A stretch of DNA of 30,218 nt from contig JAZNPF010000015.1 of assembly GCA_045589495.1 (NCBI GenBank), positions 1 through 30,218 on the forward strand. The letters are read 5' to 3'. Source of the stretch: SIG455 sp045589495. GTDB taxonomy: Bacteria; Bacillota; Clostridia; UMGS1810. The notes beneath the pieces were generated by a model. That model made no database searches. It had not been told where the DNA came from and worked only from the letters and a program-made list of their open reading frames with translations. How positions within the stretch are numbered: the stretch's first letter is position 1; each line of letters starts with the position of its first letter. Positions 1 to 5,496 of this stretch are shown piece after piece. The position numbers were made by a program, and so were the translations under genes.

Positions 1-342
1 AATAGCCATATGCTTTACATCAGATACCATCTTAGACCAATAATCTGCAGATGATGAATTGAGCAGATTAAGTTCCATAGACAATTCAATATACGTCAGC
101 AATTTATCACAGCCGGTTATACCTTTTGTTATGGTTTCACATCTGAGCCGTTTATCAGTTAAATTGCTGATTCTGTTTGCATCAAGCAGATATTCATATA
201 TATCCATACTTATAATCTGCATACGGTCTACAAGCGAATGTCTGTATTTTTTCGGGTACCTGTTTATATTTGATGTAAGCGTATATGTATGTTTCATAAG
301 TTCTTTGGCTTTTACAATTACTCTTAAATCATTGTCTGCCAT
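1..342 (-). CDS. avd: Avd-like four-helix bundle protein of a DGR (3' end outside window)
   Basis: Reading from the ATG at 342 gives at least 114 residues with no stop before the window edge. The sequence is strongly helical and has features I associate with Firmicute DGR-linked four-helix bundle proteins: KAKELMKHTYTLTSN near the N-terminus, NRYPKKYRHSLVDRMQ around residues 27-42, and a final visible DYWSKMVSDVKHMAI. Avd proteins bind the DGR reverse transcriptase and template RNA and are needed for mutagenic retrohoming. GGGTGA lies just upstream, and the VP1 stop is 11 bases before the start, so the two genes are probably cotranscribed. The family call rests on motif memory plus the neighbouring variable proteins, not on a search. 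Confidence 0.8.
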   Translation of the reverse strand, partial: MADNDLRVIVKAKELMKHTYTLTSNINRYPKKYRHSLVDRMQIISMDIYEYLLDANRISNLTDKRLRCETITKGITGCDKLLTYIELSMELNLLNSSSADYWSKMVSDVKHMAI

Positions 343-353
343 TTTAAATCACC

Positions 354-869
354 CTAAGATACAAAGATATCAGATGCAAAGAGCAAAACCGGGCGCACAC
401 CGATACCGTAGTCGTGGTCATAGTTGTTGATGCTACCGTGCGGCGAAACGCAAAGTGCCCACCAATCATTTATGTGCTCCGGGGTAGAATCAGGTGTAGC
501 AAGCCAAAACCAATCATCAAGTTTATGTTCATCAAAAACTTTCACATTTTCTCTGTAAAAATCGAACGTAGGCAAACTTATTTTGCTTGTCATATCACCA
601 TAGGTTTTTAACCCATCAAGGCTTGTAAGGTCCGTTTTAAATTCAAGCACATTTTCAGCGCCGATTGCTTTTTCAATCTTAGGTAAGATTTCTTTGTTCA
701 GCCTTTTCAAAATTTTACTTTCTGCAAAGTTGTTATTATCCCCGTACGAAGAATTAAAAACGATTTCTTTTGATAAAACATAACAACCTTTGTCCGTGTC
801 TTTTATTTTTATAAATTCCATACCTGCTAACGGGAATGTTTTTCCCGCATTGATTTCTAATAATTTCAT
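354..869 (-). CDS. DGR variable protein VP1 (C-type-lectin-like C-terminus)
   Basis: This 171-aa protein has a C-terminal half typical of DGR target proteins: WFWLATPDSTP, CVSPHG, a run of N/Y/D/H residues, then GVRPVLL and a short end. That end should form the ligand-binding face of a C-type-lectin (formylglycine-generating-enzyme-like) fold. The start at 869 (MKLLEINAGK) is preferred over an in-frame ATG at 896 because AAGGGGG lies at the proper distance and overlaps the VP2 stop, implying translational coupling. The variable repeat is at 390-452. No signal peptide or membrane segment is visible, so location is unknown. The N-terminal part resembles VP2 and VP3 (for example DLTSLDGLKTYG), so the three are paralogues. 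The ligand is unknown. Confidence 0.82.
   Translation of the reverse strand: MKLLEINAGKTFPLAGMEFIKIKDTDKGCYVLSKEIVFNSSYGDNNNFAESKILKRLNKEILPKIEKAIGAENVLEFKTDLTSLDGLKTYGDMTSKISLPTFDFYRENVKVFDEHKLDDWFWLATPDSTPEHINDWWALCVSPHGSINNYDHDYGIGVRPVLLFASDIFVS
390..452 (-). repeat. DGR variable repeat VR1
   Basis: This 63-nt segment, from the TGC codon of CVSP to the CCG of GVRP, aligns without gaps to VR2 (922-984). Forty-eight bases are identical. The 15 differences all lie in codon positions 1 or 2 of ten codons, whose third base (C or T) is conserved every time. Flanking DNA on both sides has diverged normally, including at third positions. Confidence 0.85.
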
Positions 870-882
870 TTTGATTTCCCCC

Positions 883-1512
883 TTATTTAGATACAAAGAT
901 ATTAGATTTTAGGATACAAAACGGGCGCACACCGCCATAGTGGTAGTGGCTACTGATGTAGATGAGACCGAGCGGCGAAACGCATTTTATCCAGTCTGCA
1001 TCATCATGCGTAGGTGTGCTGAACGCAGTTGCTAACCACCACCATTTACCAAGTTTGAACTTGTCCAAAATCCTTACATATTTACGATACAGTTCACACG
1101 TTAAAAGTGACATTTTGCGCTTGATTTTTCCGTAATCGTCCAATCCGTCATCAGATGTTAAATCAACCGTGTGCTCAACAATATTTTCTTCACCTACAAT
1201 GTTTGCAATCTCTTTAGCAAAGTCATTGCAGATTTTATCAACATTAGATCCGTCATAATTGTTGTTTTCACCGAATTTTTCTGATTCACGTAATAGGGAT
1301 TTAAGTATAATAACAGTTTCGTCACCCCTTTGTTCCAGTACAAAAAATTCATGCTTGCCGATTTTAAAAGGCTCTGCAACGGGAATGTCCGCAAGCAAGA
1401 CGGACGGTATTCCTAAACATTTTTTTACTTCCTCGACCTGCGCATCGGTCAATGGAAAATTCTGACCGTTCAACGTTACGCTATTCTTAGGTTTAATAAG
1501 CAACCACTCCAT
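883..1512 (-). CDS. DGR variable protein VP2 (C-type-lectin-like C-terminus)
   Basis: This 209-aa protein is a paralogue of VP1 with a longer N-terminus. Its first 40 residues (MEWLLIKPKN onward) look like a small separate domain. Next come a beta-rich stretch (FKIGKHEFFVLEQRG), DLTSDDGLDDYGKIKRKMSLL, KWWWLATAFSTP, CVSPLG, a variable run rich in Y/S/H, and GGVRPFCILKS. The ATG at 1512 follows GGAG at good spacing. The VP1 ribosome site lies on its stop codon. The variable repeat is at 922-984. VP2 probably displays a hypervariable binding surface, as known for DGR targets. What it binds, and whether it is exported, cannot be told from the sequence, which lacks a signal peptide. Confidence 0.82.
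   Translation of the reverse strand: MEWLLIKPKNSVTLNGQNFPLTDAQVEEVKKCLGIPSVLLADIPVAEPFKIGKHEFFVLEQRGDETVIILKSLLRESEKFGENNNYDGSNVDKICNDFAKEIANIVGEENIVEHTVDLTSDDGLDDYGKIKRKMSLLTCELYRKYVRILDKFKLGKWWWLATAFSTPTHDDADWIKCVSPLGLIYISSHYHYGGVRPFCILKSNIFVSK
922..984 (-). repeat. DGR variable repeat VR2
   Basis: This is the partner of VR1, the same length and gap-free. The ten differing codons are all NNY and can each be derived from AAC or AAT by changes at adenines only. Amino-acid pairs VR1/VR2 are H/L, S/L, N/Y, N/I, Y/S, D/S, D/Y, Y/H, G/Y and I/G. Confidence 0.85.
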
Positions 1513-1571
1513 AGTTTTTTCTCCTTTGTTATATTAAAATATTAAAATTTTACGATAGTGCATCCGGCTCA

Positions 1572-1757
1572 TTATCTGTCCGGACTTTCATATCCGATTT
1601 CAAACCAACCATTTGCCAGACCGAATATAATAAGATATATTCCCGAAATAGCCAACGTTATTGTTGGTACCAACGAACCTGAATCAAGGGAAAACGCTGA
1701 TAAAGAAAATATTATCAGCGCTATCCACTTTATGATTTTCAAGATAAAATTTTTCAT
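1572..1757 (-). CDS. Small two-TM membrane protein, unknown
   Basis: This 61-aa protein has two hydrophobic stretches, roughly residues 5-23 (ILKIIKWIALIIFSLSAFS) and 29-48, separated by a short loop (LDSGSLVP). A short soluble tail follows. AGGAG lies seven bases before the ATG. It sits between the zinc-ribbon gene and VP2 in the leftward unit of the element. I do not recognise a family. Small membrane proteins of this kind in phage-like regions can be holin-like or can mediate host interaction, but nothing here proves either. Confidence 0.6.
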   Translation of the reverse strand: MKNFILKIIKWIALIIFSLSAFSLDSGSLVPTITLAISGIYLIIFGLANGWFEIGYESPDR

Positions 1758-1769
1758 ATGTATTTCTCC

Positions 1770-1955
1770 TCATCCGAGCATCTCTTTAATCGCACTAAGT
1801 GCATCGAGTTTCTGCTCCTCTCCGAACTCGGGAAATATTCTGTAATATCCCCCATTTTCATTGCCTTCACGTGATTCTGTACTCACATTACAAGTACACT
1901 TTTCGCCAAAATCGAGATTGGCTCCGCAACGTAAACATTTTTTGCTATTTGCCAT
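1770..1955 (-). CDS. Small zinc-ribbon-like protein
   Basis: This 61-aa protein begins MANSKKCLRCGANLDFGEKC. The CxxCGaxLdfGExCxC pattern at residues 7-21 should bind one zinc ion. The remainder is acidic and ends in a likely helix (LDALSAIKEMLG). AAGGTG upstream supports the start at 1955 rather than the in-frame start at 1979. Very short proteins with this one-knuckle ribbon are common in Firmicute phages and elements, usually without known function. It overlaps nothing and lies 16 bases from the excisionase-like gene. Confidence 0.65.
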   Translation of the reverse strand: MANSKKCLRCGANLDFGEKCTCNVSTESREGNENGGYYRIFPEFGEEQKLDALSAIKEMLG

Positions 1956-1971
1956 TATCAGAACACCTTTC

Positions 1972-2175
1972 TTACCCACACATAATTTTTGCCACCGCTC
2001 CTATCGGTACTAAAGTACCTACAAGTTTTATTTTTCCGCTTTGTACCAGTCCTTTCAAAAAGGGACGACCTATATTCAATACTTCACACGCTTGCTTTTG
2101 TGTCATAAGGCGAGGCACTCCCCTCTCTGTGAGGTCCGCCAAATTTTCGCGATATCCAAATGATTCTCTTGGCAT
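1972..2175 (-). CDS. Excisionase-like helix-turn-helix protein
   Basis: This 67-aa protein starts MPRESFGYRENLADLTERG and continues LMTQKQACEVLNIGRPFLKGLVQSGKIKLVG. That is the MerR-type winged helix-turn-helix of the excisionase family (HTH_17-like), with a short C-terminal helix. AAAGGAA ahead of the ATG at 2175 decides the start over the in-frame ATG at 2208. Such proteins bend DNA in excision with a tyrosine integrase, or act as small regulators. The integrase gene is on the same element, 4 kb away, so a role as recombination directionality factor is plausible but not shown. Confidence 0.65.
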   Translation of the reverse strand: MPRESFGYRENLADLTERGVPRLMTQKQACEVLNIGRPFLKGLVQSGKIKLVGTLVPIGAVAKIMCG

Positions 2176-2201
2176 ATATATCAATTCCTTTCTTATCGTT
2201 T

Positions 2202-2396
2202 TTAGCAAACTCCTTCAGTTTCATCAATGGATAGTTTTCGATCTATCATGGCGCCGTTTAATTCCTGTTTTAAAAATTCCCTACACGCTTTTTTCAGTTC
2301 ACTTTTTAAAATAAAAGGATAACCGTCCATATTCTTCAAAAAGTCTGTAAAATCATTTACAACGTCCGTCATAAATTCCGCATACTCTTTTGCCAT
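2202..2396 (-). CDS. Small acidic helical protein, unknown
   Basis: This 64-aa protein starts MAKEYAEFMTDVVNDF and appears mainly alpha-helical, with no transmembrane part and one C-terminal cysteine. A very strong AGGAGG site six bases before the ATG at 2396 supports translation. The site overlaps the stop region of the XRE gene upstream, so the two are probably coupled. I recognise no domain. Its place between an XRE regulator and an excisionase-like gene is typical of unassigned early genes of phages and integrative elements. Confidence 0.6.
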   Translation of the reverse strand: MAKEYAEFMTDVVNDFTDFLKNMDGYPFILKSELKKACREFLKQELNGAMIDRKLSIDETEGVC

Positions 2397-2407
2397 TTTA
2401 ATCCTCC

Positions 2408-2599
2408 TCATCCTTTTGCCAACAGTTCATCAACCGTGCAGCCCAACGCTTCCGCAAGTGATTTCCAGCGCTGACCGTAAAAATCAGAAACACCTTTTTC
2501 AACTCGGCTTATAGCCCCTTGGTCAATTCCTGACCTTTGTGCAAGTTCATTTTGAGTTAACCCTGCTTTGGTTCTGTAAAAGCCTAATTTGTTAGCCAT
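2408..2599 (-). CDS. XRE-family HTH regulator (small)
   Basis: This 63-aa single-domain protein is a Cro/C1-type helix-turn-helix: residues 7-60 read FYRTKAGLTQNELAQRSGID and then AISRVEKG, ending LGCTVDELLAKG. The start at 2599 is chosen because GGGGG lies about six bases upstream and because the domain begins at once. It has no effector domain, so it is probably a small dimeric operator-binding protein. It lies directly downstream of VP3, in the leftward unit. It could control this unit or antagonise the CI-like repressor encoded at 4178. Confidence 0.8.
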   Translation of the reverse strand: MANKLGFYRTKAGLTQNELAQRSGIDQGAISRVEKGVSDFYGQRWKSLAEALGCTVDELLAKG

Positions 2600-2616
2600 A
2601 TAAATCCCCCTCATTT

Positions 2617-3324
2617 TTATTCAAAAATTTTAGATACATACACATCAGATTTTAAAATACAATATGGACGAATACCATTGTGTTTACCAAAACGATTATA
2701 ATGTTTATCACGGGAAATGATACCGTTAGGAGAAACGCATTTTACCCATTCAGAGTCATTTCTCGTAGGTGTACTGTGTGCCGTAGCCAGCCACCACCAT
2801 TTATATAATTTGTGTTTATCCAACACATGTGTATAATTGCGGTATAATTCGGTCGTAAGTAACGACATTCGACGTTTTATACGACCATAATCTTTCAAGC
2901 CATCATCACTTGTAAGGTCAACTGTGTGTTCTATAAGTTTTTCGTTCCCAATGATTGCGCTTATTTCGTCTGCAAAACTTTCACAGACGTTATCTGCATG
3001 CGAATCAGTGTAGCAATTACCGTTCCACCAAGAATGAGGGCTACTAAAGGGTTCATTTTCTAAAAGCAGGTCTTTAAGTATTACTGGAACTCCTTTTGCG
3101 TGCATTCCTGATTCAAGTGTAATAAATTCGTAATTGCCGATCTTAAATGTTTCACCAACCTCAAAGTTACAAATTTTTTGTTTGTTGATAAGACTGTCTT
3201 TACAATAACCCAAAATTTCATGAATTTCTCTTTCAAATAAAGGCGTTCTAGTAAGTGTCGATAAAATTTCATCTTTAATTTCAGTTTTCTTGTTTTCTCT
3301 TGTATTCTTAAGTTTTTGTTCCAT
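2617..3324 (-). CDS. DGR variable-protein paralogue VP3 (diverged)
   Basis: This 235-aa protein is paralogous to VP1 and VP2. It shows FKIGNYEFITLE, HTVDLTSDDGLKDYGRIKRR, KWWWLATAHSTP, CVSPNG and GIRPYCILKSDVYVSK. Its first 50 residues are charged and probably helical (MEQKLKNTRENKKTEIKDE onward). The presumed variable run is four residues longer than in VP1/VP2, and the DNA flanking it differs from theirs at synonymous positions. It therefore does not look like a recent product of the same template repeat. The ATG at 3324 lies 14 bases after GGAG, a rather long spacing. It is probably a frozen or older target, or one served by another template. Confidence 0.7.
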   Translation of the reverse strand: MEQKLKNTRENKKTEIKDEILSTLTRTPLFEREIHEILGYCKDSLINKQKICNFEVGETFKIGNYEFITLESGMHAKGVPVILKDLLLENEPFSSPHSWWNGNCYTDSHADNVCESFADEISAIIGNEKLIEHTVDLTSDDGLKDYGRIKRRMSLLTTELYRNYTHVLDKHKLYKWWWLATAHSTPTRNDSEWVKCVSPNGIISRDKHYNRFGKHNGIRPYCILKSDVYVSKIFE

Positions 3325-3352
3325 TCTAATCTCACGTTCTCCTCTCTAAATA

Positions 3353-3381
3353 TTGAGTTTGCTTAACTAATGTGATATAAT
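3353..3381 (+). promoter_or_regulatory. Sigma-A promoter of the 63-aa gene
   Basis: TTGAGT at 3353-3358 and TATAAT at 3376-3381 are separated by 17 bases. The second box is preceded by TGTGA, giving an extended -10 character. It points to the small plus-strand gene at 3407, against the direction of its neighbours. Confidence 0.7.
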
Positions 3382-3405
3382 CACCTTGAAAGTGAGGTGA
3401 TTATA
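3376..3405. promoter_or_regulatory. 11-bp perfect inverted repeat (operator) over -10 and RBS
   Basis: TATAATCACCT (3376-3386) and AGGTGATTATA (3395-3405) are perfect inverted copies around an 8-base centre. The repeat covers the -10 box, the expected transcript start and the ribosome site of the gene at 3407. As the transcript should begin inside the repeat, it is more likely a protein-binding operator than an RNA hairpin. Confidence 0.65.
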
Positions 3406-3406
3406 A

Positions 3407-3598
3407 ATGGAATTAAAGGCTCTTGAACTTGCCGTTACTTATACAGCATTAGAAAATTATATATCCCATTTAAAAACACTGCAGAAAAACGATGCAAGTA
3501 TCAAATTAAAAGGTGAAATTGAATCTGCTATGTCTGCTCTCAAAAAAGTCAAAGCAGATTCAGAAAAGTCACCAAGAACATCTAAATATATCAGATAA
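3407..3598 (+). CDS. Small helical protein in its own transcription unit, unknown
   Basis: This 63-aa protein starts MELKALELAVTYTALENYIS. It is predicted to be alpha-helical, with a basic C-terminus (KKVKADSEKSPRTSKYIR) and no known domain that I recognise. GAGGTGA lies seven bases before the ATG. It is the only plus-strand gene in the left part of the element. It is bracketed by a good promoter (3353-3381) and a UUCG-loop terminator (3613-3642), so it is expressed independently of the leftward unit. The pattern resembles a phage moron or a small regulator or antitoxin gene. The overlapping antisense frame at 3457-3654 has no ribosome site and was not kept. Confidence 0.6.
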   Translation: MELKALELAVTYTALENYISHLKTLQKNDASIKLKGEIESAMSALKKVKADSEKSPRTSKYIR

Positions 3599-3604
3599 TA
3601 AAAA

Positions 3605-3805
3605 TCATTCATTGCCTGTGTCTTCGGACTCAGGCATTTTTTCTGCCCCCGCATTAAACTCCGGTAAGTATTCCTGACGTATCTTTAAAACCTCACGCAT
3701 AAGTTCTAATTCTTCAGGAGAACTTGAAACGATTCTTCTGTTTTGAATTTCTGCAATAAGTTTAGAAAAATCTTCCGCTGTTCCTGTTATAGTCAACATT
3801 CCCAT
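3605..3805 (-). CDS. Small acidic protein coupled to Cro-like gene, unknown
   Basis: This 66-aa protein starts MGMLTITGTAEDFSKLIAEI and is mostly helical with an acidic, Glu-rich C-terminus (EKMPESEDTGNE). Its ATG overlaps the stop of the upstream regulator as TGATG, a sign of translational coupling, with GAGG about ten bases before. I recognise no domain. Being second in the leftward operon after a Cro-like protein suggests an early or regulatory accessory role, but no function is assigned. Its 3' end overlaps the terminator of the converging 63-aa gene. Confidence 0.6.
   Translation of the reverse strand: MGMLTITGTAEDFSKLIAEIQNRRIVSSSPEELELMREVLKIRQEYLPEFNAGAEKMPESEDTGNE
3613..3642 (+). 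terminator. Intrinsic terminator with UUCG loop
   Basis: The stem TGCCTG-T-GTC / GAC-T-CAGGCA (one T/T mismatch) closes a TTCG tetraloop and is followed by a run of T. It ends the plus-strand 63-aa gene. There is no T-run for the other strand, so leftward transcripts should pass through. Confidence 0.7.
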
Positions 3806-4005
3806 CACCCCGCTTCCTCACCAAACAAATCATTAATCGTACAGCCTAACACCTTTGCAATCTCTGGCAGTTTGTCCGCCCTCGGCAAATTGGTATTATT
3901 TTCCCACATAGCAACGGTGCTTTGACCGACACCGACGCGAGAAGCCAATTCGTTCTGAGAAACACCTAATTCTTCTCTAAGTTCTTTAATTTTTATAATC
4001 GTCAC
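3805..4005 (-). CDS. Cro-like XRE-family HTH regulator
   Basis: This protein of about 67 residues is a single Cro/C1 helix-turn-helix domain: IKELREELGVSQNELASRVG, then QSTVAMWENNTNLPRADKLPEIAKVLG and INDLFGEEAG. Its recognition helix region is close to that of the CI-like protein encoded divergently (QSTIAMWENGTNNPR), so both may read the same operators. The start is uncertain. GTG at 4005 (VTIIKIKEL) fits the usual domain start, and an in-frame TTG at 4029 is possible; neither has a clear ribosome site. It is the first gene after the leftward promoter, the usual place of Cro. Confidence 0.8.
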   Translation of the reverse strand: MTIIKIKELREELGVSQNELASRVGVGQSTVAMWENNTNLPRADKLPEIAKVLGCTINDLFGEEAG

Positions 4006-4041
4006 CCCACAATCATTTTTTGTGTTCAAAAGTTTATTGAG

Positions 4042-4060
4042 TAATCATTTATTATGATTA
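4042..4060. promoter_or_regulatory. Operator O1 of the CI/Cro switch
   Basis: TAATCAT (4042-4048) and ATGATTA (4054-4060) form a perfect inverted repeat with a 5-base centre. It covers the start-site region of the leftward promoter, so occupancy should block transcription of the Cro-like and DGR side. Confidence 0.7.
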
Positions 4061-4088
4061 TAATATCACAAGAATTTTTCTTTGTCAA
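4060..4088 (-). promoter_or_regulatory. Leftward promoter PL
   Basis: On the minus strand TTGACA (4088-4083) and TATTAT (4065-4060) are 17 bases apart, a near-ideal sigma-A promoter. It drives the Cro-like gene, and possibly the whole leftward series down to the DGR targets. Operators O1 and O3 lie on it. Confidence 0.75.
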
Positions 4089-4102
4089 CATTTAAAATGA
4101 TT
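4086..4102. promoter_or_regulatory. Imperfect operator O3
   Basis: CAACAT-N5-ATGATT has the geometry of O1 and O2 with one intact and one degenerate half-site. It overlaps the -35 box of the leftward promoter. Its centre is 43 bases from that of O1 and 50 from that of O2. Confidence 0.45.
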
Positions 4103-4127
4103 ATTTTTTAATTTTATTTATTTTTTC

Positions 4128-4156
4128 TTTACAGTTATCATTTTTGATGATATTAT
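4128..4156 (+). promoter_or_regulatory. Promoter of the CI-like repressor gene
   Basis: TTTACA (4128-4133) and TATTAT (4151-4156) are separated by 17 bases. Operator O2 fills the spacer, which points to autoregulation of the repressor. Confidence 0.7.
4136..4152. promoter_or_regulatory. Operator O2 of the CI/Cro switch
   Basis: TATCAT (4136-4141) and ATGATA (4147-4152) are perfect inverted halves with a 5-base centre, the same design as O1. The site lies inside the spacer of the repressor promoter. Confidence 0.7.
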
Positions 4157-4177
4157 TTATATGAAAGAAGGTGCGTT

Positions 4178-4786
4178 ATGTTTAGAATTAAGTTAAAAGA
4201 ATTAAGAGAACAACACAATCTCTCACAATATGACTTAGCAGACAAGTTAGGAATAAAACAAAGTACTATTGCAATGTGGGAAAACGGCACCAATAATCCA
4301 CGTCACACAACACTTTTAAAAATTTCTGAATTTTTTAATGTTCCTATTGATTTTCTAACGGGCAATTCAGCATCAAAACAAAAAAATGCTTCTATCAGCG
4401 TACCCGTGCTCGGATATGTAGCAGCAGGTATACCGATAGAAGCAATTGAAGAAATATTAGATTATGAGGAACTTGATGTAAAACAGTTTAATCCTTATGA
4501 ATCATATTTTGGATTAAAAATTAAGGGCGATAGTATGATGCCAAGAATACAGGATGGAGATACAGTAATAGTCAGATGCCAGCCTGATGTAGAAAGCGGT
4601 GAAATTGCTGTTGTATGCGTTAATGGTTCTGATGCAACCTGTAAACAAATAAAAAAGCACGATAACGGAATATCCCTTATCCCACTTAATCCATCACATG
4701 AGATTAAATTTTATACAAAAGAAGAAATTGAAACTCTTCCCATTACAATAATGGGAAAGGTCGTAGAACTGAGAGGAAAGTTTTAG
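4178..4786 (+). CDS. CI/LexA-type repressor with S24 autopeptidase domain
   Basis: This 202-aa protein has two domains. Residues 3-60 are a Cro/C1 helix-turn-helix (LSQYDLADKLGIKQSTIAMW). Residues 75-200 are a LexA-type S24 domain with an Ala83-Gly84 cleavage site in VAAGIPIE, the catalytic serine in GDSMMP (Ser119) and the general-base lysine in TCKQIKK (Lys156). It should hold the element silent and be inactivated by RecA-stimulated self-cleavage upon DNA damage. AAGAAGG lies ahead of the ATG. It is transcribed away from the Cro-like gene across a 170-base control region with matching operators. SOS-dependent release is inferred from the family. Confidence 0.92.
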   Translation: MFRIKLKELREQHNLSQYDLADKLGIKQSTIAMWENGTNNPRHTTLLKISEFFNVPIDFLTGNSASKQKNASISVPVLGYVAAGIPIEAIEEILDYEELDVKQFNPYESYFGLKIKGDSMMPRIQDGDTVIVRCQPDVESGEIAVVCVNGSDATCKQIKKHDNGISLIPLNPSHEIKFYTKEEIETLPITIMGKVVELRGKF

Positions 4787-4804
4787 AAGGAAGGAAAATA
4801 TTCT

Positions 4805-5428
4805 ATGAATTTTGATGCATACACCATTTACTTTTCGCTATTTGCTTCTTATTTCGCACTGAAGCCTATAGCATATATTTCTACGTTGTTACAACTCCCG
4901 TCTTTATTTATTGAAAAACACGTTTTTTTTAAGTATTATCAAATACCAATATGCATCTTGTCCGATTTATTCCAAATATATTTTATATGCTGTATTCCTG
5001 TCTATGGACTAAACTATAAATGGGAAAACAATTTAACAGTCACCATATTATCGTTACTCATAATTTGTTTTGCTATACTAACAAGTTTACCTAATACAGA
5101 AGGTAATCATTATTATACTGATGAAATTGAGAGTTACTTTGATAAGGTTTGTAATAATACACGTTATTCTGTCCGTATAATTGCTACAATTCCCATGTAT
5201 ATTATTTTGTTTTGTATGCCGCACTTGGTTTGGAAAACTCCTGTTGCTTGGATTATGAACGTCTGCTCTTTGATTTTACACATTCCCGTTATCGGATTTA
5301 TAATCAAAGCATATATGCTTTTTACTGCATGTTACTATGTTTTGCCGATTATTGCACCCGTTTTGATATTCATCGGTTCACTGGTTATAGAAGCAATCAG
5401 GGATGTTTTCAGAAGTAATCAAGAGTAA
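4805..5428 (+). CDS. Polytopic membrane protein, unknown
   Basis: This 207-aa protein has about five hydrophobic segments (near residues 5-30, 48-68, 75-95, 122-145 and 150-195) and a short charged C-terminus (IRDVFRSNQE). A pair of AAGGA motifs lies about ten bases before the ATG. The gene follows the repressor gene by 18 bases on the same strand, so it is probably expressed from the repressor promoter in the silent state. Genes in that position often alter the host or exclude other elements. I recognise no domain, so that role is only an inference from position. Confidence 0.65.
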   Translation: MNFDAYTIYFSLFASYFALKPIAYISTLLQLPSLFIEKHVFFKYYQIPICILSDLFQIYFICCIPVYGLNYKWENNLTVTILSLLIICFAILTSLPNTEGNHYYTDEIESYFDKVCNNTRYSVRIIATIPMYIILFCMPHLVWKTPVAWIMNVCSLILHIPVIGFIIKAYMLFTACYYVLPIIAPVLIFIGSLVIEAIRDVFRSNQE

Positions 5429-5496
5429 TAAGATATTTTTATGAAAGAATTATCAGAGCGAATATCTGCAAATTAAATAAAAAAGGATTGATAAAC

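Noticed and set aside
1799..2314. Long plus-strand frame of 171 codons
   Set aside because: It lies opposite three small minus-strand genes that each have a ribosome site. It has no ribosome site itself and its composition is that of an antisense shadow.
354..3324. A DGR template repeat inside the window
   Set aside because: No non-coding copy rich in AAC/AAT that matches VR1 and VR2 was found on either strand. Only the two variable repeats and the diverged VP3 are present.
3457..3654. Minus-strand frame of 65 codons opposite the small plus-strand gene
   Set aside because: It has no ribosome site, while the plus-strand gene has promoter, ribosome site and terminator.
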